Assembly (NCBI GenBank): GCA_047495785.1
Contig: JBLDXI010000020.1
Coordinates: forward strand, 2,232,001-2,296,000
Reading direction: 5' to 3'
Source of the DNA: Lepidodermella squamata
Taxonomy: Eukaryota; Gastrotricha
Length of the DNA stretch: 64,000 bases
Made by a program: the position numbers and the translations under genes. The notes under the pieces were generated by a model. That model saw nothing but the letters and a program-made list of their open reading frames with translations. It ran no database searches and was not told the DNA's origin. Shown piece after piece: positions 1 to 12,400 of this stretch; within the stretch, counting starts at the first letter, position 1; the number at the start of each line of letters is the position of its first letter.

Positions 1-1850
1 CGCGAATGTGATGTATAAACCATTCATTTTCTTCCAGCGAATATAAAATCTAAATTTGAGATAAAATTCATAAAATTTATTAAAAAAATTTAGAACGAGG
101 ATTCAGTGCGAGTAAAAAATTACGGAGGTTGAATAAGCGGGAGCTGGTTGGATAAAAATGTCAATCCTCGACCGATAAGAAACGGCGGAAGGCTTATTCA
201 TATAGAGAATTTCGATACACGCTAATAAAAATAGATTTTCACGCCAGCCATATTTTTTTTTATTAACTTAGTACCATTATAACAAATGAGAGGCAATTTA
301 TATATCTAAAACTACGAAATTTATCGAGAGTTATTTTGGTGGGAAATGAGCGGCCACTTCACATCTGAACGCCCACGATATTTAATTCGAAAAGAAGAAT
401 GATTTATCAGCGCGTTTTTTATTGTCACAACACCCTAGCGAGTAAACTACGAGGAAACACCTGAGGATTTTTATACTTGGCTACTGGCTTATTTTCTATT
501 ACTGTCGTAGCAAAAATGCGTCATATACATCGGCCGATATTTGAGTCGAGTTGCGCTCATATTTCAATTGCTAGCAACTTGAAACTGAAACCGTAAATTG
601 TGTACGTCACTAACTTGTTTTTTTTTTTAAGATCCCTAATGTAGCGTTTATGCGTCATTGCCCTGCGTGAAGGCGGTTCGTGAACTCCAGGGAATTATTT
701 AAGTGGCTATGTCGATCCTATACTGAAGTTCGAAACGTTTCGCCATAAAAAGTTCGAAAGCCAGCAAAATAATTCCGAGGCCTCACATTTGATCGTGAAA
801 ATTTTAATTTATAGGTGAAGTTTTTAATTAAAAAATATGCTTGTGATTATGTTATGCACATCTGATATTGAGGTTCAAGCAATACATTTTACCGATATCG
901 GATTTTTTCATTTCCTGATCAATTTTATTATTTTTCATTTTTTATCATTTTTTACTCTGCCTGGCACCTCAGGTATATAGAAACCTGTTCAATGATGTCC
1001 AATGTTGCATGCTGCAATTGTTGTTCAATGTTCCAATATTTGCTAATATTGGAAGAATCACCGATTTTTAAAATCGATACCGAAAATCGATATCGGCTCT
1101 GATCGCCGATTAATACACAAAAGTGAGATCTATCGGTTAGACGCGGCAATAAAAAATTGAGGCAGATCTAGTAACTCTAAATTTGTGAACATTTAGACTG
1201 CTGACCTAATTTTAGGGTGTCCACTCGGCGCACCCTAGTAAATTTTCTGAGATCGTGCGTTCACTTGCTCTTTTATTGAGCCGGTTATTTTCCCGCTATA
1301 AATGCACTCGATATTTTAATCGTCAATAAAATCAAATCAAGAGATAAATAAAAACCAAACCACAATAATGGGTATTGAGTGGAGTGAGTATAAACGAAGA
1401 TACTTTATATGGCCACGCCACCGAAAAATTGGAGTGTAATAGAAACGAAGAAGTTGGCCCGTTTTGGGCTAGAAAAAATAAACGTCGGCACGCTTGATTA
1501 CTTCACCATTCACAGATACAAAATGAAGCACATAGAATTTGTTTCGAAGAGCGCGAAGAGGAAATAATCGCATATAAGTTCAACGTCCATGTTAAACGCG
1601 TTACATTTCGCGCTTGTTATTGCAACCGCACCAGTGCCTAAAATCACGTCTACTATTGCTGATCGATTTATACTTCGATGTATAGGAATAATAAAGATAA
1701 CGCCGTGTGAAAATGATTATTTATTTTAACCAGTGCGCGCCAAGAGTTATAATAAGGCGCCAGGGTGCCTAGTTGGTACTGATGAAATCGGCGGGGTTAT
1801 ACACAACACTAATATCTCAACGCGAGATCTTAACACGTTTTTCAAGCTGA
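1..1850. other. Non-coding upstream region with repeat remnants
   Basis: I see no exon chain here on either strand. The stretch is AT-rich. Around 888-1140 it carries two motifs of the dispersed GATATCGG family found elsewhere in the window (at about 9.8, 29.9, 36.0 and 39.5 kb): a TACCGATATCGGATTTTT motif near 890 and an AATCACCGATTTTTAAAATC motif near 1055. It presumably holds the promoter or 5' leader of the receptor gene that starts near 1.9 kb, but no defined element can be pointed out. Confidence 0.5.
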
Positions 1851-1920
1851 ATAAAGACTAATAGCAGCTGTAACCCACGCGCAGTTTGTTAAATATGTAA
1901 CAATTTTTCGGAGGAATCAG

Positions 1921-4433
1921 GCAACAAAACTGGCAGCGTTAATTTTCGTAATTTTGTTGCTGGCAAGCTCACCTGTTCTCGCAGACCTCAACGGGAGTGC
2001 TCTTCAGTATAAAAATGTAAAAATTCTCAGATTTTTTTCCATTATTTTTTTTCAATTTGTAGCAATGTGAGGCCGGACGCTATGGTTGGCGGGTTGGTTG
2101 TCGATGCCGGTCCGCGGTATACGGACGAGCAGCGTTTGATTATGAAGCTGTTCAAGGGTTACGATCGGCTATCAAGGCCTGTTCGAAAAACAACTGATTG
2201 CGTCACGGTTAGCATGGGGCTTACAATTACGCAAATTTTCGAACTGGACGAGAAAAACCAGGTGGGGTTAATCATGCGTGTCAAGAGCTTATAATTACCA
2301 CCCAGGCTCTATTTTAGGTACTGATTACCAACGTTTGGCTGGATCAAGAGTGGTATGATGAATATCTTACTTGGAATCCGGCTGACTTCAACGGCCTTGA
2401 AATTGTGTAAGTTTTCGAATAAAATCCGATTTTAACGTTTTTATTTAATTTTAATTTAATTTTTTGAAAAGCCGAGCGCCGAGTTCTCGCTTATGGCTAC
2501 CAGGTAAGAATTAAACAACAAATATTTCGCTCATTCCTAATTTTTAAATTATTTTTTTTCAGATATTGTCTTGTACAACAAGTAAGTTGGCAAATTTACG
2601 ATTTTGTCCTACAAATTTTTTATTTATTTTTTTAAAGTGCTGCTGATTACGCGAATCGAGTTGTTGAAACCAGGGCTGTGATAGCTTACGACGGAATTGT
2701 GTATGAAAAATTTAATTTAATTTTCAAGAATTCCCGATTAATTACTATTAAATTCTTCGCAGATACTGGTCATTACCGACAAAGTAAGGATGGATGCTAC
2801 GGCTCGCTTACATTATTTATGCAAATTTTAATTACCAGGCTATTCAGCTCTTGTAAGATCGATGTCACGTGAGTTGAAAATCCTTAACCTATATTGCCGT
2901 ATTTCAATTAAATATCTCTAGATATTTTCCATTCGATGAACAAAACGTAAGGACACGCGTTCGACTGATGATTCATTTGACATTTTACCCGATTTTTCCT
3001 CCCAAAAAGTGCCGCATGAAATTTGGAAGTTGGACGTACGGTTAGTAGTCGATAGATTATTCTTCGATTCTTGACTAAATTACCCGATTTTCCAAGATGG
3101 TTTCAAGGTTAATCTAGTGAATCGAACTGAAACAGTCGACCTCAGCAACGTAAGTTGAAAATTTGATTTGTCCCTCAATTTAAATTGTAATTTTTTAGTA
3201 CGTTGCGAACGGTGAATGGGAGCTGGTCAGTGCTACGCAGGTTAGTTGAGGAAAATATATTTTTTATCCTAAAATCAATTTTCCGAAATAGGTGCGAAAT
3301 GTTGTTACCTACAGCTGTTGTGAAGAACCTTATCCTGACGTCACATTTTTTGTAATATTTCACCTATAAAATTTAAAAATTCAAGAAATTGTTTATACAG
3401 ATGGCCATCCGTCGTAAAACACTTTACTACGTTCATAACGTGTTTTTCCCATGCTTCATCATGAGCACACTCACCTTGTTAGTCTTCCTTCTACCGCCAG
3501 ATTCTGGCGAAAAATGCGCGGTAAGTTGCGAAAAAATTAAGGATTTTTTCTGCATTTCCCTCTATTTTTCAGCTTGGTATCACCGTTATGCTTGCTTTCG
3601 CTGTGTTCATGCAAGTTTCATCGCCTCAATTATTGAAAAATTTAGCTGAATTTGCGATATTTTAGGCTGAGTGTTATCGAAAAGTTGCCCGAAACATCGG
3701 AGGCTGTGCCGTTAATTTCAATTTATCTAACCGTTGTCATGTCCAGTAAGTTGGCCAGCTTTTCCCCTCTTAATTAATTTTTAATCACTCAAATCGATCA
3801 TAATGATTCGCACCGAAAAAAAATAATATTGTTATACATTTTTAGTGACATCGTTTTCCATCATTCTGACCGTTTGCATTCTGAATTTGCACCACAAAAC
3901 CGCTCGAAGTCTCGAAATGGGCCCGCGCGTTAAATGGCTTCTGAACAAGGTGTCCCTGTGGTGCTGTATTCAAACCGAAGATGCCTACTCCCAAGATCCT
4001 GAGAAGGACATTGAAGAGCTGGCTGATGGCGACCCAGAGGCGGCGGATTATTTGCGCCAAATCGCGGCAGGTGTCACCGAATTCGGCTCGGGATATTTTA
4101 GCGTTCATCAGGCTGTTAATTACCTGTCGGAGGATAAGCAATTAGTCGTTAATTTAGTCCGGCTATTGACGAGACATCGCGAGGAGGAAAAAACGGAAGA
4201 GATCATACGAGATTGGCGAAGACTAGCGTAATTTTGACAGATTTTTCGGGAATTTTTATTTAATTTTTTCTAATTTTTTCAGGCAAGTTATTGACCGATG
4301 TAAGTTTTTTTAATATTATCTTTAATTAATTTAAATTTTATTTTTTTCAGGCATGTTCTGGTTCTTCCTAGTTCTGATCCTGTTTTTCACAATTTTTATT
4401 CTCGTCATCGCCCCAACTTTCAAAGTTCTTTGA
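1921..4433 (+). CDS. Nicotinic-type Cys-loop receptor subunit (alpha-like) 1
   Basis: This is a pentameric ligand-gated ion channel subunit of the plasma membrane. I join 19 exons (1921-2006, 2063-2261, 2318-2406, 2472-2503, 2563-2581, 2638-2700, 2763-2783, 2839-2868, 2922-2946, 3010-3040, 3097-3149, 3199-3240, 3292-3351, 3401-3520, 3573-3610, 3666-3745, 3846-4227, 4283-4299, 4351-4433) to 489 residues. It begins with a signal-peptide-like stretch ([18 protein letters not shown]), followed by the ligand-binding domain with WLPDIVLYN, a Cys-loop of exact C-x13-C spacing ([15 protein letters not shown]), GSWTYDG, and the vicinal pair YSCC that marks alpha-type subunits. M1 to M3 follow, with the GEK intermediate-ring glutamate and a 9' Leu, then a long acidic M3-M4 loop and M4. 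The retained glutamate suggests a cation channel. The 5' end is uncertain: no ATG lies between the last in-frame stop and the signal peptide. Intron 15 uses a GC donor. AATAAA lies at 4533. Confidence 0.9.
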
Positions 4434-4675
4434 CATTATGTTGCACCCTTTTAGCAGCAATCGAGTCGGATTATTTGATAATAAAAATAGCCTTAGCCGC
4501 GCGATGCGTTATTTATTGTTTGTTTGAGTATCAATAAAATAGCAATAAAACAGCAATCGATCTGCAATAAATTATTATTGCCTCCACCTTAATAAATGCG
4601 CGTAATTGATACCAGATCCCACTCACTTTCCTATCTCTCACGAGCAAAAGAGAAACACTCAAATTATTTTGCTCA

Positions 4676-6955
4676 ATGATTTTCTCGGCAATTTTCGGTC
4701 TTCTTATTTTGCGGGGTCACGTGACCTTTGGCGCCAGTCGAGGCGCCACCCCGCGGCCGTATAAATTTCACATGAATACTTTACACGCGTATGAAATTTC
4801 GAATGACACGTCGAGGATGACGGATGAGCAGAGGATAGTTGATAGTTTGTTCAGACCTGGCCGCTACAACCCAGAAGTTCGGCCGGTTCACAAGTTTGGA
4901 AACAGGATCAACGTTACTATCGGTTTGACGCTGGCGCAACTTTTCGATGTCATCGAACGCGATCAAACTCTTGTTTCCAGCGTATGGCTTGAGTTGGTAG
5001 GCACAAGTCACGTGACTTTTTCCTCGAAGTTTTAGTGGAAAATGATGAATTAGGAGACTTTATATTATAGATTCGAACATTTTTACCAATAAACTTGAAT
5101 TCCAGCGCTAAATTTACGCACTTGCAAAAAATGCTAAGAAATTTAATTATTTTAACTTAGGAATGGGTCGATGATCTCATTGGCTGGAATCCAGCTGATT
5201 ACAGGTAATTTTGACTCCACCTGAATCAACTTCAAAATTATACCATCATTTATTCAAGTGGTCTTACGACGATACGAATACCTGGGTAAAAATCTGTTGA
5301 ATCATTCAAAAAAATAGTTAGTGAAAAAAACATTCTAGGTCGAAAATTTGGACGCCCGATATAATGCTATACAACACGTACGTGAGAAATTCGATTGGGA
5401 AAATCAGTTCAGATGCTCAAAAAATGAATTGAATTCTCAACAGGGCGATTGATTTCAAGAAACCAATCAGCGACTACCGAGCAATGGTTTCTTATGATGG
5501 TGCAATTTTTTACAGCTCACCAGGTTTGAAAAACAAAACCATTTTTAGAATAAAGCTAATTAATCAATTCCTGAAGCAAAACTTTACAGGTAGGATTTGC
5601 AAAACCTTTATCCAAGGTTGACAGTCAATGAATCCTATTGACAGCTTTTGTCATATCGAAAATACATTTTTTCCGAGCGACGAGCAGGTATAATTTCTAT
5701 TTTTTGTTGAATTTCGAATAACTTTTTTCCCATCTTCATTTTGCAGACTTGTTACCTGAAAGTTAACAAATTCATTTCTTTTGCGAAAAAATCAACTCAA
5801 TTTCTCAATTTCTAATCAAGTTTGGATCGTGGACGTACGATAACACCAAACTGGACATTACGAATCGCTCAGCGGAAGTTGACCTACAGTATTATGTACG
5901 TATTTTTGACGCCTACCTATATTAGAAAAAATTACCTGAATTCATAGATTCCGAACGGAGAATGGGATTTATTGCAAACGAACATCGTAAGTCTTGAATG
6001 ATAATTCAAAGAAATATTCAAATAATATTTCGAATTCAGAAGAAAAGCCTGACAAAATATTCCTGCTGTCCGGACTTTTATTCAGACTTGACTTTTGGGG
6101 TTAGTTGCCTACTCGTTTGTACCTCAAATTCTCCCAGTATTAAAACATTTTAATTTGATTTGCAAGATTCGGATCAAAAGGAGAACGCTCTATTTCATCT
6201 ACAGCATTTTCCACCCATGCGTAGCCGTTTCACTGTTTTGCCTCATGGTATTTTGCCTGCCCCCCGAAAGCGGAGAAAAATGCGCGTTCGGCATAACTGT
6301 TATGCTTACAGCTACAGGTAAAATCCTGCTAATTTTTTCGATTAATTTCTAACAATTAATTTTTTCAGTTTTAATCTTCAATATATCTGATAAGCTGCCG
6401 AAAACCTCTGAGAGTGTCCCACTGATCTCGATCTACCTGACATCTCTCTTAGGAACAGCTTCCGCCTCGACCTGTTTCACGGTTATGGTTATGCATTTTC
6501 ACCTGAAGCAACAGGCCCAGCGTAAAATCAAACACCCACCAGCTGTTTTACAGTTTATCCTAGACAAATTGACAACAGTCACCCTGCTAAGCACGATTTG
6601 CTGCTACGGCAAGCAATGTGATGACGACAGCGATGAAGAAAGTGTTGAAAATCAATCGCTGTTCGATCGATATGGACACACGGCTGATGAGGCGATTTAC
6701 GCGGATTTAACGGCTTACTACCGCAATTTGTCTTCGATTGCTGAACACCGGCAGTTGATTGAGATGATACACCGGCTGGTCAGCGCCATGCGGGAGGATG
6801 TCGACCGGCAGGCGAGTGTTGAGAAGTGGCAAATGTTGGCGCAAATGCTGGATAAAATTCTACTGTGGATATTTTCGGGTTGCACGATTGGTCTAGCCAT
6901 CTTCTTGGTCATAGCACCGCCTAAAGGACCGCATGATAACGACGATGATTGGTAG
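4676..6955 (+). CDS. Nicotinic-type Cys-loop receptor subunit (alpha-like) 2
   Basis: This tandem paralogue of the preceding gene starts 242 bp after its stop. The ATG at 4676 opens a hydrophobic leader (MIFSAIFGLLIL). The exon chain reads through TDEQRIVDSLF, WNPADY, IWTPDIMLYN, a C-x13-C Cys-loop (CHIENTFFPSDEQTC), FGSWTYD and a vicinal YSCC pair, so it is again alpha-type. M1-M2 contains PPESGEKCAFGITVML, with the acidic -1' residue and 9' Leu kept, and 20' is Asp. The final exon (about 6369-6955) encodes M2-M3, a cytoplasmic loop with an acidic patch, M4 (ILLWIFSGCTIGLAIFLVIA) and a DNDDDW tail. Loop and tail differ strongly from gene 1, so the duplication is not recent. AATAAA lies at 7005. 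Confidence 0.88.
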
Positions 6956-7067
6956 ACTATAGGTATTATAAGCAAATTAATTCTATGAATTGATTAAATC
7001 ATTCAATAAAAAGTGTGTGTATTCGTAGTGGAACTTGACCCAATTTTGGACAACAAATATAATATTA

Positions 7068-7309
7068 CAGCGTGTCCCAGAAGGTGCGCATCCATTTTCA
7101 AATTTTGCAAATTTTTGTAGGAAGTCAAATTATTTTATTTTCAATTAAACCTACCGAGAGAAAATTCCATCTGTTTTCCGCGATTTAACCGACGAAATGA
7201 AAAATTTACCGGAGAAAACCCCGATGGTAACTGGTTCGGTAATTTTCGGTATTATACCCGGTTGAAACAAATTTCTCCGGACTTTTTTATCCCATTAACA
7301 AAAGTGACA
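7068..7309 (+). mobile_element. Tc1/mariner-like MITE, 5' partial copy
   Basis: The first half of the element described at 7312-7704 lies immediately before it in the same orientation. It starts TA-CAGCGTGTCCCAGAAGG and shares the internal blocks ACCTACCGAGAGA, GATGGTAACTGGTTCGGTAA and TTTCTCCGGAC. It stops where the full copy begins, so it looks like a partial tandem copy. It lies downstream of the poly(A) signal of the second receptor gene. Confidence 0.7.
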
Positions 7310-7311
7310 TA

Positions 7312-7704
7312 CAGCGTGTCCTAAAGGTTGCGCAACTATTTTTCAATTTGGCAACTTTCTGTAGGAAATTGAAATAAATTTATTAAATTTAACCTACCGA
7401 GAGAATATTCCATCTTTTATCCACGATTTAAAACCGAAGAAATGAAAAATTTACGGAGAAAACCCGGAAAATCCCGATGGTAACTGGTTCGGTAATTTTC
7501 GGTATTTTAACCTGTTGGACAAAATTTCTCCGGACGACTTTATTAATCCTTTTAACAACTGGCATACTTGATTACCATTGTCGTAATTTTTTGAATTTTT
7601 CTAAATATTTTCTGGCCGTTAGATGTGAATTGGTCTCTCATTTTAGAGTTTCTGAACCCTTTTCTGTGTATTTTCTTTGCCTGCGTTACTTATGGAATAC
7701 GCTG
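7312..7704 (+). mobile_element. Tc1/mariner-like MITE, full length
   Basis: This 393-bp element is flanked on both sides by TA (7310-7311 and 7705-7706), the target site used by the Tc1/mariner superfamily. Its ends are inverted: CAGCGTGTCCTAAAGGTTGC at the left and the complement of CAGCGTATTCCATAAGTAAC at the right. The interior matches the copy at 12988-13359 over most of its length in the opposite orientation, and a short terminal piece recurs at 53309-53352. No transposase is encoded, so mobilisation would be in trans. Confidence 0.75.
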
Positions 7705-7706
7705 TA

Positions 7707-8301
7707 CTTATTTGATTCTGAATTGAGTGCGGAACCAAATTTTCCAAAAATGCCCCAATTATCAGAATTTTTATCCAGGAATAACTAAGAAGACTAATTA
7801 AATTAAGAGCCAACTTGAATCATTGGATTCCTTGCTAACTCCGGCCAAGGGCCTTGGCACCTTGACATTGGTTTGGATTTTTCACAATGTTCTGATATTT
7901 AATTAGCAATTATATCATAGAGAACGGAGTGAAAAAATATCCTGAAATTTTTGTCCGCTTCCGCTAAAAGATATTTGGTCTAATTTCATTAAATTTTCAC
8001 TGTTCAGTCTGTTTAGTGTCGTAAAAAATAGCAAAAAATTTGAGGATTTTTTACCTGCTTTTTTACCTGTTTGCTCGTTTTTATTCACAGCCTGGTTCAA
8101 GGCACGCATTTTTGACTGAAACTAGATTCAGACTAGTTGGACATTAATATCGTGTTAATGTTAAACATAGCGAAACCTCAAGGTGTTCAAATATACAACA
8201 TATGTTACTACGACTGTATTCATTCAACAATTTTCGCTCCTTTGAGCAAGGAAGACTTTCTTTAGTAAAAATTCTCTTGTGATTCATTAGCCGCTTGAAA
8301 G
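7707..8301. other. Intergenic stretch
   Basis: No coding exons or repeats stand out. The region is AT-rich and should contain the promoter of the dioxygenase gene that starts at 8302. Its start codon directly follows a CTTGAAAG sequence that could serve as a splice acceptor. Confidence 0.4.
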
Positions 8302-9415
8302 ATGCTTAAGTTGATTCGAATTTACAATCTGAACCTGCCGTTAATTCGGAAATTAACAGCAGCGTCTGCAAATTCAAGATTCCTGCCACCCGATTTCGCA
8401 GAAAAATTCAACGAAAAAGGCATTGCAGTTGTTGAAAATTTTCTCAACCGCGAGCAAGTTGAAGAGATGCGGCGTGACGTGGCTCAGGTCGTTGATTCGT
8501 TCGATATCAACTCGCATCGCAGTGTTTTCGATACGTACAGCCAAAACCACGCTAGCAAGGACGATTTTTTCATTAAAAGTGCCGATACTATGCAGTATTT
8601 TCTGGAAAAAGACGCGTTGGATGAGAAGGGAAATTTAAAGGTGGAGAAAGCTCGAGCGATCAACAAAGTTGGACACGGTCTTCATTTACTACGGCCAACT
8701 TTCAAGAACAATACTTTCACGCCAAAAGCCCAGGTAGAAATTTTGTTATTTTTTTTTAATTTAAAAATTTGAAATATAAAATTGAATAAAATTGAATTTT
8801 TTTATTTTTTGAAAATATTAAGGCGGATTTATTTTTTATTTTTAAGGAAATAGGTCGTGCCTTGGGATTTAAGCACCCTGCTGTTGCTCAATCGATGTAC
8901 ATTTTCAAGCAGCCGCTCATCGGCGATGAGGTCGGTCCGCATCAGGACGCTACATTTTTGTACGTGAACCCACCTGATCGACTTTTCGGTATCTGGATAG
9001 CGTTACATGATGCGAATCGAACAAATGGCTGTTTGTGGTACGCGCCGGGTTCGCACAAGCTGGGCCTAATTGATAACACTCGTTTCGTGAGAGAGGTGGA
9101 TCCGGCGACTAATGAGGTCAAGTTGAAGTTCAACGGACCGTGGCCGATGCGTGACATGGATAAAATGCATTTTGAACCGGCTGAAGTCAAAACTGGCAGT
9201 GCGGTTATAATTCACGGATTGGTGATTCATAAAAGGTAGATTAATTTTTCATTTCCTATAAATTTAAATGGAATTTCTCTATTTTCAGTGCGAAAAACTT
9301 GTCGAACAAGCCGCGAAACGCCTATGCGGTTCATATTGTTGAAAGCGATGGCATCGAATGGGACAACAAAAATTGGCTCCAACCAACCTCGGGAAAATTT
9401 GTTACGCTCTATTGA
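8302..9415 (+). CDS. PHYHD1: Phytanoyl-CoA dioxygenase domain protein (PHYHD1-like)
   Basis: This is an Fe(II)/2-oxoglutarate-dependent oxygenase of the PHYHD1 subgroup. Three exons (8302-8733, 8847-9235, 9289-9415) give 315 residues. The iron-binding HxD is HQD (H176, D178) in VGPHQDATFLYV. The second His is H272 in VIIHGLVIHKS, followed by NLSNKPRNAYAVH, where the Arg probably grips 2-oxoglutarate. The C-terminal WDNKNWLQPTSGKF closely resembles the vertebrate PHYHD1 ending. The N-terminus (MLKLIRIYNLNLPLIRKLTA) is basic and could be a mitochondrial presequence; that is inference. All catalytic residues are present, so the enzyme should be active. Its substrate in this animal is unknown. 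The poly(A) signal AATAAA at 9439 lies only about 20 bp from the convergent stop of the next gene. Confidence 0.92.
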
Positions 9416-9462
9416 GTTCGATTTTTTTATTGAAAGCGAATAAAATAATTTAAAACGAAGTC

Positions 9463-12400
9463 TTATGGTATAGCAATGCTTGTTGCGAAAATGCGCTCAT
9501 TCGGGACAATGACGAGCAGGAACATGGTGTAGAAGGTGAAAATGCCGAGCAGGAGCCAGTAGAGACATCGATCGCAAAATTGAGCCAATCGGCGCCAGTC
9601 GTTGTTGTGTTTCTGGGCAAAAAGAAAATATGATAGAAAACTTCATAAGGGAAACACCCTAAATTTAAGGTTCCAGAACTCGATTAAAGGCTCAGGAACT
9701 AGATTTCCGAATTTCATGTCTTCTTTAAAATATTGATTTTTTTTATAAAATATAAAAAAAAAATTAAAAATTAAATTAATTTCCAAGCTGGCTTTCTAAC
9801 CTGCCGATATCGGAAAAATCATTGATTTGTGAAATCGATAATGAAAATCGATATCGACTTTGGAGGCTGAAGTAGCTCGTAAACTAATACGCTAACTACA
9901 GGATAGAATCTAACCGATAGATTGCCTAACCGATGATGAGCTGCTTCAGCCTTCAAAGTCGATATCGATTTTCATTATCGATTTCACACATCAGTGATTT
10001 TTCCGATATCGGCAGATTAGAAAGCCAGCTTGGAAAATTATTCCACACATCTAAAGTTATTTGTTTGCTAACTAAAAAATATAGGGTGATTAGTGATTAG
10101 GACAAATTTTGAGCAGCGCCACTTAAATTTAGGGCTGGAACCTTTCATGCCCATTTCAAGAACCCTAAGAACCTAAGAACCCTACTCGAAAATGTGCGGA
10201 ATTTTTCATCGGAAAAGACCCCAAAAGCTCAATTGAAACCACAATGGAACAACAAGGTTACTCGAAAATTGGGATACGTAAAAGGTCCTTACATTGCTTT
10301 CCTCAGTCTCCTTTTGCCTGTCCAAAATGCGATTAAGACCCTTAACCACGCGTTGGTATGTTTTATCGAAGTCCGTATTTTTCTTGTTGCCAAAAGCTTG
10401 ACGAGCGCAGTCTAGATCGTCCACCATTTCGTCGCCGAGGCGGCGCATGAATTCACCGATTCGCAAATCAAGCGCCTCGATCGATTTCGGAATAATCGGC
10501 TCGTCATGCACGCAACAAACCGGCGCGATTCGGTTCAAAAATCGGCGCAAGAATCGAGGCACGGGACGGCTTCGGCTGGTTTTGTAATTCAGGCGTAGCA
10601 CGAAGACTGAAATGCAAACTGTTACGGCTGTTGTTGACATGACAGCGGTGAGGTAGAGGCTGATTAAGGGAAAGGATTCGCTGGTATCAGGCAGTTTTTC
10701 GATGACTGATAGCATGAACACGGCGAATGACAGCATAATCGTAATTCCTTTGAAAATTAAACACATCTAAACCAGGAATTTGGGTTAATCCAAGTCGGAA
10801 TTACCAAGTCCTGAAAAAAATAAGAAAATTCATGAAAAAATTCAATTTTTCTCAAATAAATTACCGCATTTTTCGCCAGATTCTGCTGGTAGAAGAAACA
10901 CAAGAATTGTGAGCCCTGAAAATTAAATAAATATAATTTAAAGGTACCAAAATTTCTGAAATAATTTACCTGACATGAGGAAACACGGCAAGAAAACATT
11001 GATCAAATAGTACAGTCCCTTTCTTCGAATATGGATCTGAAAATTCGAGAATAATTTAAGATTTTATTTCTTCAAGAAATTCCTTTACCAAGAACGTGAC
11101 GTCTGGGTAAGGCTCCACTGCAAAAATGGTAAAAGATTTTACAAGCAAATTCTTAAAAAATCAGGAAAAATTACAGCAGCATGTGTAGACTACAACATTT
11201 CTGCGCTGTTCAGCACTGATCAAGTCCCATTCACCGTTTGGGATGTAAAACGCTAAATCGGCCGTAGTTGAGCTGTTGATTAAATCGATTTTGAAACCAT
11301 CATGCTAGAAAAAAGTTGAATTTGTTTGCTGAAAATTGATTAAGGTGGGGAACTTACTGTCCAGCTCCCAAATTTCATCCTATAATATTTTCGAAAAATC
11401 AGCAACATTTAAATAATTAGGAGTATAACTTACTTGCAAATTTGCTCATCGAATGGGAAATACCTGGGTTTGATTATAGGAATATTCAACCTAGAAGCTA
11501 GGAAAAATATAAAAACTCACGTGACATCGATTTTACAACTGCTAGAAAGTTTGGAAGGCACTGACCAAAATACCAAGCCTAAAATGAATCGAAAATGTTG
11601 GTATTAGGAAAATTGAATATCGTCATTTTTTCACCATTCGAAGCGACCATAGCCCGACTGTTGAAGCCTTCATTCGGCGAGAAATCAGCAGCACTTATAA
11701 GGATAATCAAGGTTAATTTGACAAATTTAACAAAAAACTTCTCACTTGTTGTATAGGACAATATCTGGAAAATTAATTATAAAATTAGGTTTGATAGTAA
11801 TGGTAGTTAAATTACCTGGCAACCACATTTTCCACGATACAATTCGAACAACTTCCAAATCTGAGTAGTTTTTCGGTTCCCAGGTCAAATATTCATCGAC
11901 CTATTAAAAATTAGTCAATTTGTCGTAGTTAATTTGAAAAGCTATTTTATACCCATTCGAAATTGACCCAGGCATCGATGATAAGGACTTGATTTTTTTC
12001 GTCCAACTCAAAAATTTGTCGAATCGTTAAACTCATGCTGATAACAACAGGATCGTTGTTATTGAAAACCGGCCGAGAATGGCGGTCGTAGCTTCGAAAC
12101 AGCTTATTCATCAGCCTCTGTTCGTCTGTTAAGCGAACTAAACGTCGCCCCGACTGGCCGGGTCGGAGGGATGACGGCGCCAGGGTGGCCCGGGTGCTGG
12201 GCGCTGGGGTCAGACTGACAACAGTCGTCTCATTTTCATAGCCAAAACTTGACGCCAACGTTGACTCGGCCTCAATTTTCGACACCGATATCGGCGTGAT
12301 TTCCTCAGTTTGAGTGAAGTAAGTCTCAGCCTTGGAAGATGCTAGAAGGCGTGACTTCGACATCAAAGCATCGCCAGGTGATGAGCGCGTAAATTCAGGG

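Noticed and set aside
3845-4141. Opposing 99-codon minus-strand frame over the last large exon of receptor 1
   Set aside because: Shadow of the coding exon on the plus strand, which carries the M3-M4 loop in the correct splice phase.
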